Assembly (NCBI GenBank): GCA_021234155.1
Contig: JAJEKV010000042.1
Span: 2,295,257-2,359,256, forward strand
DNA length: 64,000 nucleotides
From: Isoetes taiwanensis
Lineage: Eukaryota > Streptophyta > Lycopodiopsida > Isoetales > Isoetaceae
Reading direction: 5' to 3'
Shown here: in pieces, positions 1 through 16,009 of the stretch
Layout of the letters: the number at the start of each line of letters is the position of its first letter
Position numbering within the stretch: the first letter of the stretch is position 1
Notes under the pieces: generated by a model
Database searches by the model: none
The model's input: only the letters and a program-made list of their open reading frames with translations
Told to the model about the DNA's origin: nothing
Made by a program: the position numbers and the translations under genes

Positions 1-3977
<3,977 letters not shown>

Positions 3978-4939
3978 ATTCGTTCCACAATACTCCATCT
4001 CGGCAATTTTCAAGAGAGCAACACTGTCGAAACAAAAACCATATGAATAAATACCCATACTTCAAACTAGAATTTGAAACAAATTCTACACATAGGAATC
4101 CAGGTTAAATGCTAAAAAGCTATGCATAATGGAGGTAAAATTGTACCTGGAATGAAGAGCAGGAATTGAAACCTTTTGTATGACACTACCAATTATTACA
4201 GCTTCCCGAAGATTACAAGTTCGAGACTAGAAATATGTAAACAACATTTCAGTACCTCACAAAAGTTAAGCATTAAGCATTTTCTTTATTTCTAATACAT
4301 GAATAGAAGGTAAGGTCTGCGGCATTTTGCCTAGAGATACAGAAGAGGCGATACATAAAGAATACATACACATGAATGTGACCAAAGGACCATCCTATCA
4401 GTCTCATAAATTGTTTGTAGTCGAAGGTTTGTAACTATGTATAGCATCTATTACTGATATGATGCAAAAAATGTAGAAAGACAATAGATCCTGAGGGTGA
4501 CACCGACCAAGCGGAATTAAACTTAAAGAGAAAAAATTGCAAAACATAAATAGAGAAGCTGTTAAAATATTCCCACCTGACAAAGGGGAAAAATTATTCC
4601 CCTGTAAAATGCACCTGGCTTATAAACTGCCTTCTTCAAAGCTTGGTACAGTGCGAAATGGAGTCGTTTATTTACACGAATGTCCTCACGGATGCGAGGT
4701 AGCAGTACTAGATTATAGAACCTCTGTGCCATTCGATCGTTGAGATTGGAGGCAAATAAACGAGTTGCTTGATAAAGTGAGTTGGCTGTCCATTTCTCTG
4801 GACTTGTTAGATACAATATGTCTTCCCAATTGGACAATGCAGGTAAGATTTTGAAGGCTTTTGGAAGTTTGCCAGAATTATATCTGCTCAAAAGTCTACC
4901 AACACTGTAGACAAAATAAAAAATGTCACTATGCACACT

Positions 4940-5667
4940 CACTACTAGAGGATGGGTTGTTTGCGACGTCAGTTTGCGACGTATATGAAACGTCCACGTC
5001 GCAAAAATCGCGTACGTTCCCATGACGTCGCACAAAATTTAAACGACGTCGCAGATAGAACGTCCCACATCGCAGTTGGAACGTCTAATCAGACGTCGTA
5101 ATGGCAAAAATCGAGTACGTTCCTACGAGGTTGCACAAAATTCAAACGACGTCGCAGGTAGAACGTCAGACGTCACAGTTGGAACGTCTGGCTAGACGTC
5201 GCAATGGCCTACTACATGCCACGCCTCACTAGCGACGTATCACGTCGCAAGTGCAACGTCATTACAACGTGAAACGTCACAATTGCAATGTCTCATTGCG
5301 ACTTAAAGAATAAACATAGAATAAATACAAATATGAGTTATTGAGGTGTTGGTAAGGCCTCAGGTTTGCCAGCCAGAGGTTAGGGGTTCAAGTCCATGGA
5401 AAAATATTTTGGGCGCACATATACGTACGTCTTAGCAACATATGAGCGACGTCTATAAAACCTCATAAGGACATATTTTGTACATATTTGAGACGTCCAA
5501 TGACGTCGCTAATACATTGCACATGCGACACATGCGACGAATCCACGGCGACGTCATCTGCGACGAGCGGGAAACGTTATTAAAGCGTGTGCATGCGACG
5601 TTTGATGTCTTGTTACGTCGCTAAGACGTCGCAAACGACGTCGCAAACTGCCTATTCTGTAGTAGTG
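4940..5667. mobile_element. Non-autonomous CACTA (En/Spm-type) transposon, 728 bp
   Basis: It begins CACTACTAGAG and ends CTGTAGTAGTG, giving CACTACTA/TAGTAGTG-type terminal inverted repeats. It is flanked by a 3 bp target duplication ACT (4937-4939 and 5668-5670), as expected for CACTA elements. The interior is packed with GACGTCGCA and its reverse complement near both ends, like CACTA subterminal transposase-binding repeats. There is no ORF of note. The paralogous bystin intron on the plus strand (near 13236-13250) has the same flanks with a single ACT and no insert, which fixes both boundaries independently. Any transposase would have to act in trans. Confidence 0.92.
5335..5392 (+). repeat. 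tRNA-like (SINE-like) segment inside the CACTA element
   Basis: TGTTGGTAAGG followed 38 nt later by GGTTCAAGTCC resembles pol III A and B boxes at near-tRNA spacing. The B-box fits the GGTTCRANTCC consensus. No poly(A), own target duplication or clear tRNA fold was found, so this may be a fossil SINE head or chance. Confidence 0.3.
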
Positions 5668-6801
5668 ACTGTGCTAAACAAAAAAAGAATACACCATTGC
5701 ATACCCTCTGTAGACCTCCATAACTTTGTTATCCATTCCAGGCAAAACTCTTCCTTCTGCCAGACAAAAAACATAATTGAAAGCAGAAATTAAAAAAGAT
5801 ACTAGGTGTTTAGGTATTCTTATCATATAAACTTTCAGGAATTATAACTTGCACATGGCAACAACCACCCGCAATTCCAGGAAGTTCCAAATCCAAAACG
5901 GACCATTATGAGTAGAGAAAGACTCATTCACGCTATTACCTTGATTATTGGCTACTTTGTTGCCAATACTACTTCCATTTATTTTCTCCATTATCATCTC
6001 AATTAGAGTCCGCTGGGGACAAACATCCTTGGCCATAAACATCGACATTATCGCTCTTCCTCCTTAGACATTTCCTACTTAATACAACCGTAAGTGCTTA
6101 CACAAAACGGACTTGACACTTCTAAATCCGTTGACACTTTAACTTGAGTACCTCATACTCCCCGTATTCACTTTGGTTCTTGAGAAAGGGGTCTTCGCCG
6201 AATCTTCCGAATCGTCATCAATTCCAAGATATGTGCAATAGCAGAGAGAAAGCCTTCCCGAGCACCCGCTATCTCATCCGGCCGCATCCCTATGAGTAAT
6301 GCTTTTGTATTGATTCAAAAATATAACAAGGTTAGAATTATAGAGTATTTCGAGAGAAAAGTTCAATTATGCTTAATGTTGGAACACAAAAAGACAGACC
6401 TCTCCTTCTCTAATTCGAAGCTGCTTTGTCTTAGAGCCTCTTTAAGTACCTTATTAGTCATTTCAAACGTCCATATATTGCCAAAAATTCAACAACTAAT
6501 TAGATTATTGTCTTGAGCATCCAACTAATGGAATTGTTATCAAATTGAAAAATAAAATTAAAAAAAAAAAAAATAAAAACTCACTTCTTCCATATCCCAC
6601 GCTTTCGATCCTTGAGACTTTTTTGAGGGTCGTTTCGACATGATATCATCCATTTGATCTCCCGGACTAATATTGTGCTTTTTCATTTGCAAACTCTTTT
6701 GGCGCTTTCGGACCTTCACTTTTGACTTAGTTTTCATCTTCCGCGGAGCTAGCTCTGATTTTAGCCCCGGCCTTGGCCTTTGAAGTAGTGGTGCCTTCCA
6801 T

Positions 6802-7193
6802 AATCAAGCAATGTCCGGGCCAATTTCGGTCCTAATAGAGCCGCGATGATCTAAGCTTCGAGCTTGACTGTGGAGATCGAGAATCTCAAAACCTAGGGTT
6901 TAGCATAACACACCACGTAGGCCCAGCTTGTTCCCGGTCGCCGTTCGATTTTTGGGTTCAAGCTTATGGGCTTTTGGCATATTTTGGGTATATGTCAATA
7001 AATCCCCATAATGTTCCAAAAACTGCTCATCTTGGTACCGCTTAGGTCACCCCTTATTCTTGCTGCGGAAGACCCGTCGTCGTTGTTCACTTTGTCCCAA
7101 GAGGCAAAGGGAGAAGTCGGGATACATGTTGATTGTTTTCTTTGGGTGTTGCTGCAATGCCATAGCCAAGCTTCAACATCAGGATTTTGATTC
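6802..7193 (-). promoter_or_regulatory. 5' flank shared by both bystin copies (pseudogene side)
   Basis: This ~390 bp upstream of the pseudogene start aligns with 11720-12104 upstream of the intact gene, so the duplication included the proximal promoter and 5' UTR. Similarity fades near 7193. No individual element is assigned. Confidence 0.6.
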
Positions 7194-8139
7194 CTACAAA
7201 CTGAAAATCATCCATCTTTAGAAATTTCATCTTATTCCTTTGCTTTGGGCCGCCATTTGTCTACACTAAATATACGTTACAGATTGGATCAAATAAGCCT
7301 TGAAATGGATGCATTTTGGATCTTCACCATTTCTTTCATCGTTTTCTCGTCTTTGTTCTTAAAAATGTAACTCGTACATTTGTTCAATGGTTAGATATTT
7401 AGTCAAAAATCCAAGGGATTGCACTAGTTTAAGTAGGATACATGGGTTTATCTATTGCCTTCGGGAATTAATTCAGTCTAATACAATGTGGCAGACATTC
7501 TGAAGAAGAAGCATCAAGTGGAATTAGATTGGTGGTCCATAGACGGGAGCAATCCTCTGCAGATCATTCTAGAGTTACCCAGCTTTCTTGAAGACCCAGA
7601 TATTGCATGCCTAGGTCTTGAGATTTCGTGTCTCCACAAGTTTGCATACCTCGTCTTGACCTAGCCAGGACCTTGCAGAGCATCTCTGTATGAAGGTCTT
7701 CGATCCGATGAGGAAACCATCAAATTGGTAAGGCCTTTTTATATTGCTTAGAAACCAAGTCTATTTTCTTCAGGTCAAGCTAAACTTAGCACAAAATTGC
7801 TTAAAGTTAGAATCTCCTTTCAATGGATAATGAATTGACATTCTAATATAATGAATGGTGCAATACCAGCAGGTACTGCACAAATGCGTTCATTGAGATC
7901 AGACATTGGGGCATTATAAATCTAGCAAGAAATATCAGTCTTTTCTTTCTCATCTTTTCTTTTTCCTTTCATACTTGAATTGATGATATGCTCTTTGTCT
8001 AATACGCCATCCAATTTTGGCAAGCTAAGAAGAAGCTAGCAAAGTCATTGTAGCAGATAATGAATCTGGCAAGAGTCTTTTAAGTAATGTTCATACGAGC
8101 TCTGTGCATATTTTTGAATAAGAGTCGGGTATTGCGTTT
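7194..8139. other. Spacer between inverted bystin arms, part 1
   Basis: AT-rich sequence with no supported coding region or recognisable repeat. It forms part of the ~4.5 kb spacer between the two inverted arms. Confidence 0.4.
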
Positions 8140-8437
8140 TGATATTATGTGATGTTCGTATTGATGATGGATGGGCCACCCTTCGTGGTGGCATCTTATT
8201 TGCACGTATTGTTGCTAGTGGTGACATGTATGTATGCTTCCACAATATAGAATATCCCAGATAAGTCATGGGGCAAATGACACCTCTGTGTCCTTCACTC
8301 GGACACGGCCATCGCAAGTGGTCCGAGTCAGACGGAGGGCCTTTCCTGGTGATAGAGTTGCTGGGAAAGGGGATTTTTCTGTATTTATATGATGGGAGCA
8401 TCATATAGGTTCTGGAGTGTCACAATAGTATCAGAGC
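8140..8437 (+). mobile_element. Degenerate LTR 3' end with primer-binding site
   Basis: GAGTGTCACA (ending about 8424) is followed after one base by TAGTATCAGAGC (8426-8437). That is one mismatch from the tRNA-iMet primer site TGGTATCAGAGC, and continues CATGATCTTGG. The same arrangement, LTR end GACGTCACA then primer site then ATGATCTTGG, is seen intact in the large element at 38751-38782. This looks like the end of a related 5' LTR and the start of its leader. No gag or pol follows, and I cannot place the LTR's other end. Confidence 0.55.
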
Positions 8438-11310
8438 CATGATCTTGGTAGACCGGATTATAGCACTGGCCATGCCCTAATTAGTTAGGTCAAATAGATA
8501 AGTAGTTAGTGTTAAAGTACATAACCCTCTTAAGTCTTTGTGTAATATGTTAAAGTAGCCTAGCATGTGAAAGAGGGGTTAATTAGGAAGATACTTGCAA
8601 GGAAGAAAGGAGAGAGAATGTTGCGAGGTTGGCGCAGAAAAATGTTACATGCTCTCGAGGGCCATAACTTTTTGTAGGAAGCTCGAATCGAGGTGATTCT
8701 TGCACCATTGCACAGAAGTGAATTGACTAAAACCCCCAAAAAGCCCCATTAGGAGATGGCCCAATAAAAAAAAATTAGATGTTGCGCTTAGAATGTCTTA
8801 AATGTTTATTATTAAATTTAAAAGCGTACAAATGTCCAACGCGCAATATACAGATGCGTATTTCTGCCTTTATTAAGAAAAAATAAATAAATAAATTAAT
8901 AAATAATAAAGTTTAGATGTTTCTTTTTGTGTCATTTAATTTTCTTGTGCTTACTTGAGTTTCTCCCAGCCGTCATAGTCGTCGTACCTTCGTCTGTACC
9001 GACGTACCTCCTCCATAGCTAGCTGCCACTATTCTTCACCAGATAGTTTGGATCGTCTCACCTCTGCTCGCGCTAACCCTGTGGCTCGCTTGTGTCATCC
9101 TCTCCTAAGCCATAGCTTGCATAAGCCAGACTCAGAGTCTGGCTACCTGTACTGTGCCATAACTCTTTCGTGAGTTAGGGCTATGATGTGCCTAAGGCAA
9201 TCGATCATGTCCTTTAAAAGTTTGTTTTAAAACTACTTTCCTTAAGACATGAACAAATTTGAAGAGGTTTATTCCACTTCTAATCATAATACAAACACTA
9301 CAGCTTGTGATAGTGAGCAGCCAACTGAACAACGTCTTCTAGATGTGGATCATGTTCCCAACCCTAGGTTTCTACTAACTCAATAGAGACTCGAATATTC
9401 TGCAGTTGCATCGAACCAAAGGAGCCCAGATAGGTGGTGTTAAATTCTAGACATGCAGAGTCTCTTTTCGGCCTCCTTCTTCCTTGTTGTGTCTATATAC
9501 AACACCTTTTCCATAGGCAGATTGGCTTTTCGGGTGGTTTTCCCACGCCTTATAGAATCATAACTAAGCCTGGCACCCTTCTTCTATGCACGCTCAATCC
9601 TTCTGTACGCTTTCGCAGATCCTCGGTTTGCCGAATTTGTGCATGGCAACACTAATCTTCAGTTGTGGTCCTATCTTGGCTGCTGGTTGATGATGTTGGT
9701 CCGCTACAGTAGCTTTAGGACCTGCTATAGAGATTGCAGGACCGCCTCTATTATTGGTCGCTGCTCTGCTGCTTATCCTTGACTATCCTTGTGTCGCTGA
9801 CCTTCCAAAAAGGTCCCCGTCTTTTATTTGGGTATCTCCCTTCATAACAGGGTGCAACATCCTTCTTTTCCTATCCTAAATAACACCTTGCCCTTTCACA
9901 AGGTAAAGACGTTTATAAATATCTTGTTACAGCCCACAGAGACCTCTTTTTATAGTTAACGGGTAGCAGCCGATAACCATGTGATATGAAACTTGACGTA
10001 ACCATGTTAGCAAGCTGAAGCTTGCAACCACCTCGGTGAGATAGTCTTATATCGGATGTCCAATTTCTTTTTAGTTGTTAAGAGCCCAATGCATATAGCT
10101 TCAATGCCTTAACATCTTTAGATGCCATTAGCATATCATATGTCATCCAAATTGTAACACCCCTAACCTGAGCAATCCAAGGTACCCCTAAACCTTCGCA
10201 CTAAGGGAGATATGGCCAACCAATAATTCTAGGCCAATCATCACCTTGAAACATTGAATTGTGCCAAACATTAGAATGCATGCACCCTCACCATAACAAT
10301 CTACCTTCTACATTCCAAATAGGAATTCATTTATATCAATGTCTTCTAACCTGCATATCATTGGGGTTTATGTTTAATGTCATCATGGACCTTAGAACGA
10401 TTTATTGTTACATTGTCCTGTGATGATATCATGCCACTGATGTGGCATTACTAAGAATGACTTGGCATACTCGTATACGTCATAGTCATGTCTTATTTTA
10501 GAGAGTGAGCCTTCTCGAGACTCATAAGTTAGCTAGAGTCAGCAGCGCACCTGCCTTGTGTTTTGTATTCCTTTCTTCATATCCACATATCGTACAACAT
10601 GGGGAGTTATTAACCTATTACTTTGACTTCTATTCACCTTCTAGCCCTATGCATTCAAAATTACGAGCCTGTGTACACCATTAGGTTCCTGTACATGTGA
10701 TCAAGAGAGGATCACGTTTGACATAGAGTTTTTGGTGTTTAAGATACCTTGGCAACTTCTAAGAAGTGAATATTATTTGTCAACTAGCCAAGGACTGCCA
10801 TTCAGTACCCCTTAACTCCATGCCCTCGAGTTTCATCCCAATATCCTTCGACATTTATTTTAAATGCCAAAGAGGATATTCGCCATCATGTACTCCGCAG
10901 ATTATATAGTCTACACATTCGAGCCGGACTCCAAACCATTTAGTGATACATTTGGATTCACAGTGCTCTTTGTTTTGAAGTTGTGAGAAATACAATATTT
11001 TCATGACATGGAAGCTAAGGATGATTTAAGATCAACTTTCAACATGGTTTCAACATCAGATATCACTTTGAACATATACTTTTTTATTCTCAAATGGCAA
11101 TACAGTTTGTGGTCTTGGGTATAAAGACCTAGAAATGATTAGTGTACTTCTTTTCAAAGTATTTAATGGAATTAAATTTTTGATATTTTGTAACCAGATT
11201 AAGGCTTAGGTTAGTTGGCACCTGTTCTAACCTAAGGCTGCCAATTGTATCTGAAAATGGTCGTTGCATAAAGTCCATTGAATGATAAAAGTCTGTGTAA
11301 ACGGACTTAA

Positions 11311-11311
<1 letters not shown>
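8438..11311. other. Spacer between inverted arms, decayed retroelement leader
   Basis: The sequence after the primer site may be internal leader of the same decayed element. A 46-codon frame begins near 9250 and quickly stops. TGTAACACCCC near 10144 resembles the start of some Ty3-type LTRs but has no matching end. Nothing else is recognisable. Confidence 0.35.

Positions 11312-11345
<34 letters not shown>
11312..11345. repeat. Poly(T) tract, ~34 nt
   Basis: A homopolymer T run. It could be the poly(A) tail of a minus-strand retroposed sequence, but I found no recognisable element body or target duplication beside it. Confidence 0.85.
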
Positions 11346-11349
<4 letters not shown>

Positions 11350-11719
11350 CATTCCAATTTTGGGGACCAATATGTTTGAGCACGACTATACTTATGGACA
11401 CCCAAATCCCAATTGCCCATGGCAAATATCTTAAAAGCACAATACGAAAACATGTACAGCACCATAATGGCAATATGACAGAGTCGTTGATTTCCTACTT
11501 AATATCTAACCCAAACAAATCTAAGACATTGAATCACGGATAAAAGAATCAAATGAGAACATTAAGTACATCATAAAAATATACCCTTCCCCTCTTGCCT
11601 CTTAAATAAGTGGGTACATGTTTGGCAAGTGCCCCTCAAATAAAGGGCTGTTGACCCTTTTATTTTTCATTTAAAATTCTCTCAGCAGATTCTTTTACAG
11701 ACGATTCTGAACACGAGGG

Positions 11720-12104
11720 AATCAAAATCGTGATGTTGAAGCTTGGCTATGGCATTGCGGCAACACCCAAAGAAAACAATCAACATGTATCCCGACTTCT
11801 CCCTTTGCCTCTTGGGACAAAGTGAACAACGACGACGGGTCTTCCGCAGCAACAAGGGTGACCGGCAGTACCAAGATGAGCAGTTTTTGGAACATTATGG
11901 GGATTTATTGACATATACCCAAAATATGCCAAAAGCCCATAAGCTTGAACCCAAAAATCGAACGGCTGACGTGGAACAGCTGGGCCTACGTGGTGTGTTA
12001 TGCTAAACCCTAGGTTTTGAGATTCTGCATCTCCACAGTCCAAGCTCGAAGCTTAGATCATCGCGGCTCTATTAGACCGAAATTGGCCTGGACATTGCTT
12101 GATT
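11720..12104 (+). promoter_or_regulatory. Bystin 5' flank / 5' UTR
   Basis: Conserved with 6802-7193 in the inverted copy. It leads to an ATG at 12105 in the context TTGATTATGGAAGG. Open frames of 87 codons on both strands here are not conserved as frames between the two copies and are treated as chance. Confidence 0.6.
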
Positions 12105-14795
12105 ATGGAAGGCACCACTGCTTCCAAGGCCAAGGCCAGGGCTAAAACTGCAGCTAGCCTGCGGAAGATGAAAACTAAGTCAAAAGTGAAGGTCCAGAAG
12201 CGCAAAGAGTTTGCAACAGAAAAGCACGATATTAGTCTGGGAGATCAAATGGATGATATCATGTCAGAACGACCCTCCAAAAAGTCTCTCAAGGATCGAA
12301 AGCAGCAGGATATGGAAGAAGTGAGTTTTTAATTTTTTTTTTTTATTTTTTTATTTTATTTTTTAATTTGATAACAATTCCATTAGTTGGATGCTCGAAG
12401 ACAATAATCTAATTAGTTGTTGAATTTTTGGCAGTATATGGACGCTGGAATGACTAATAAGGTACTTAAAGAGGCTCTAAGACAGCAGCTCGAATTAGAG
12501 AAGGAGAGGTCTGTCTTTTTGTGTTCCAACATTAAGCATAATTGAACTTTTCTCTCGAAATACTCTATAATTCTAACCTGTTATATTTTTGAATCAATAC
12601 AAAAACATTACTCATAGGGATGCAGCAGATGAGATAGCAGGTGCTCGGAAGGCTTTCTCTGCTATTGCACATAATACTGGAATTGATGACGATTCGGAAG
12701 ATTCAGACGAAGACCCCTTTCTCAGTAACCAAAGTGAATACGGGGAGTATGAGGTACTCAAGTTAAAGTGTCAACGGATTTAGAAGTGTCAAGTCTGTTT
12801 GTGTAAGCACTTCTGGTTGTATTCGTAGGAAATGTCTAAGGAGGAAGAGCAGATAATGTCGATGTTTATGGCCAAGGATGCTGTCCCACAACGGACTCTA
12901 ACAGAGATGATAATGGAGAAAATAAATGGAAGTAGTATTGGCAACAAAGTAGCCAATAATCAAGGTAATAGCGTGAATGAGTCTTTCTCTGCTCATAATG
13001 GCCCGTTTTGGATTTGGAACTTCCTGGAATTGCGGGTGGCTGTTGCCATGTGCAAGTTATAATTCCTGAAAGTTTATATGATAAGAATACCTAAACACCT
13101 AGTATCTTTTTTAATTTCTGCTTTCAATTATGTTTTTTGTCTGGCAGAAGGAAGAGTTTTGCCTGGAATGGATAACAAAGTTATGGAGGTCTACAGAGGG
13201 TATGCAATGGTGTATTCTTTTTTTGTTTAGCACAGTGTGCATAGTGACATTTTTTATTTTGTCTACAGTGTTGGTAGACTTTTGAGCAGATATAATTCTG
13301 GCAAACTTCCAAAAGCCTTCAAAATCTTACCTGCATTGTCCAATTGGGAAGACATATTGTATCTAACAAGTCCAGAGAAATGGACAGCCAACTCACTTTA
13401 TCAAGCAACTCGTTTATTTGCCTCCAATCTCAACGATCGAATGGCACAGAGGTTCTATAATCTAGTACTGCTACCTCGCATCCGTGAGGACATTCGTGTA
13501 AATAAACGACTCCATTTCGCACTGTACCAAGCTTTGAAGAAGGCAGTTTATAAGCCAGGTGCATTTTACAGGGGAATAATTTTTCCCCTTTGTCAGGTGG
13601 GAATATTTTAACAGCTTCTCTATTTATGTTTTGCAATTTTTTCTCCTTAAGTTTAATTCCGCTGGCCCACTGATCTTGGTCGGTGTCACCCTCAGGATCT
13701 ATTGTCTTTCTACATTTTTTTGGATCATATCAGTAATAGATGCTATACATAGTTACAAAACTTCGACTATTACCTTCTATTCATGTATTAGAAATAAAGA
13801 AAATGCTTAATGCTTAACTTTTGTGAGGTACTGAAATGTTGTTTACATATTTCTAGTCTCGAACTTGTAATCTTCGGGAAGCTGTAATAATTGGTAGTGT
13901 CATACAAAAGGTTTCAATTCCTGCTCTTCATTCCAGGTACAATTTTACCTCCATTATGCATAGCTTTTTAGCATTTAACCTGGATTCTTATGTGTAGAAT
14001 TTGTTTCAAATTCTAGTTTGAAGTATGGGTATTTATTCATATGGTTTTTGTTTCGACAGTGTTGCTCTCTTGAAAATTGCCGAGATGGAGTATTGTGGAA
14101 CGAATAGGTTGGTTGTGCTATTCTAGTTATTTATATTGCTGTTCCAGAAGTGTCAGAAGCAGCTAACATTATTTTTTGTTATAGTTATTTTCTGAAGTTG
14201 CTCATGGACAAGAAATATGCACTGCCTTATCGTGTTTTGGACTCCCTTGTTGCACACTTCACAAAATTCATGGAGGATGACAGGACTCCACCTGTGATAT
14301 GGCATCAATGTCTCTTGACATTTGTTCAAAGGTGGGTTAGGGATTTAATTTAGTTCATTGCAAATCTGATTCTAAGCCATTTCAACTGCAGATATAAAAA
14401 TGAACTGTCTGCTAATGACAAGGAGAGCTTAAAGAGGTTGATGCATAAGCATAACCATTATCTAGTTGAGTTCTCTTCATTCAATGACCCCTTTGTTTTG
14501 TTGGTGTAAGTTTTGATGCTTTACTCAGTTTCTGGACATTTATTGCAGGTGACAGCAGAGATACAACGGGAGCTACACCAGAGTTCTAATCGTGGCCAGA
14601 AAGAGGAGTCTACTTATTATATCCTTGTTTCTTTGCTGCTTGTCTTGATATTGTGTTTTTCTGAAGATAATTTGTTAATGTTGTGTTCGTCATATGTCAA
14701 CCTTGACTAGTTTGTTACGTGTGTCTGTTCTCAATGGGGCAATGGGTGAGGACATCTGGAAACTTCCCGAAGTACAAGTTGATATGGAGTTATAA
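12105..14795 (+). CDS. BYSL/ENP1-like: Bystin / Enp1, 40S ribosome biogenesis factor
   Basis: Bystin (Enp1 in yeast) is a nuclear-cytoplasmic assembly factor of pre-40S particles. I place eleven or twelve exons with GT/AG borders: 12105-12320, 12435-12508, 12618-12753, 12829-12964, 13148-13199, 13269-13596, 13857-13936, 14060-14107, 14185-14331, 14392-14464, then one from 14549. The joined phases stay open throughout. Family landmarks include [20 protein letters not shown] in exon 6, [86 protein letters not shown] and [12 protein letters not shown]. The N-terminus is Lys/Arg-rich with an acidic stretch ([12 protein letters not shown]), normal for bystin. About 430 codons reach the end of exon 10; with the tail the length fits the usual ~440-460. 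The C-terminus is uncertain: exon 11 may read to a stop at 14710, or be spliced to a last exon ending at 14795. The start is the first ATG in exon 1. Confidence 0.9.
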
Positions 14796-16009
14796 AAACG
14801 AAAAGCGTCATGGCTTGTTGGCCAGCAAAAGAGACTAGTGTGACAGCTTAAGCAGCCATTCGCATTGCAATCAATTTATAAGCTCCAGCAAGAATATTAT
14901 GCTACAGTGCCACACAGGGTGATTCGTTGTGGCAAGTCTATGCTGAGCTGAGCATGCAAGAAAGGATTATTGGCTAATCAGTAATCCCTGTTATTACAAA
15001 TATTGGGATTTTTCATTACATATATTGGAGAAAAATTGTTGTTGATCAGCTAAGGTGAGAACTTTGGCAATTCTATGACAGCTGCAGCAAGACTTGAACT
15101 AGGAACAAGACTCATTTCAAAAGTATAATATGTTTTTGTTTTCAAACTATATCTGACTATATATAAAATTGTTCCAAACGGAATTTTTTTTAGAATTATC
15201 TATATTTTCTGGCTAGATTATCCGGCGAGTGCTATAGTTCGTTCGTGCACCCACTTTGCTCTGCTGTATTCTAGATTGCACGGGTCAAACAGAAGCTTCT
15301 TTATTCTGGGTTACACTAGCGGAGCAAACCGTGGATTTGTCCAAAGCCCACTTGCGGCCGAAACCGTGTGGAAGCTCTCCGACAAGTGCTATCTACTCCG
15401 TTTATTTTTTAAAAGGGCTAGGAGCTGACCATGGCCACAAGGTAAAAAATCGTCGATTTGACGCAAGTATTGGCTGCTGCTAAGATTAATTGCTTGAAAG
15501 GAATTGTTGGTTCAGTGAGGCCGGAAATAAAAAATGCAGGTATAATCGTATGCACTAGTGTCTCTCAATTAAGAGCCAATAAACTTATTGTGCCTGGCAG
15601 ATTTGTATCTTTGCTGTTGTGATAGAAGCACAGTTTAAGCTATTTGTGAGTAATTTGTGATTCGTGAGAATAAATGGGTGTTTGCAATTTCTTGACGCAG
15701 ACATTAGGTGGTGCCGTTAATTGGTTGAAGAGGGCAACTAATTTCGTGAACCAAAAAGAAAATAGCCAGGTATGTTGTTATTTAGAAGCGAAGTTTATGT
15801 TAGTGGCTGCTAATTATTTAACACCTGGCTTAGTAAAGCCCGTACATTCATATGGCTCCTTAAATCTCTCACGCAGAGTCATATTGCAATAAGTAATGTG
15901 ACTTCAATTCCAGGCACTGATAAGTATCCAACTGTTTTGGTGGTGTAAGGATTTGGTAGGGAAAATTTTTAACTTGGGTCTTTTTAAACGTGGCTGGATC
16001 AATTTGCAG
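14796..16009. other. Bystin-RPA1 intergenic region, possible RPA1 5' exons
   Basis: Both neighbouring genes are on the plus strand. Short open stretches at 15256-15483 and 15674-15770 (the latter followed by a GTATGT-type donor) might be 5' UTR or N-terminal exons of the RPA1-like gene, but they do not resemble the RPA1 N-terminal OB-fold. The RPA-N domain may be absent or too diverged for me to see. Confidence 0.35.

Larger units (their letters stand above)
3978..6801 (-). pseudogene. BYSL/ENP1-like: Bystin (Enp1/BYSL) pseudogene, inverted copy
   Basis: This is the reverse-complement duplicate of the intact gene at 12105-14795. Recognisable counterparts are exon 1 (6585-6801), exon 4 (around 5900-6070), exon 6 (around 4580-4910, with a 207 nt stretch identical to the other copy) and exons 7-8. 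Introns align too. It is a pseudogene. A 1-nt insertion in exon 1, after the AAGGCC repeat, brings a TAA at about codon 25; the rest of exon 1 has further small indels. Exon 4 has substitutions (DVC for DAV, LIE for LTE). Exons 9-11 are missing because the copy stops inside the end of exon 8 at 3978, where LINE-like sequence begins. Intron 5 contains the CACTA insertion 4940-5667. Confidence 0.88.

Noticed and set aside
11743-12043. 87-codon ORFs on both strands upstream of bystin
   Set aside because: The corresponding region in the inverted copy has indels that break both frames; position and conservation fit promoter/5' UTR.
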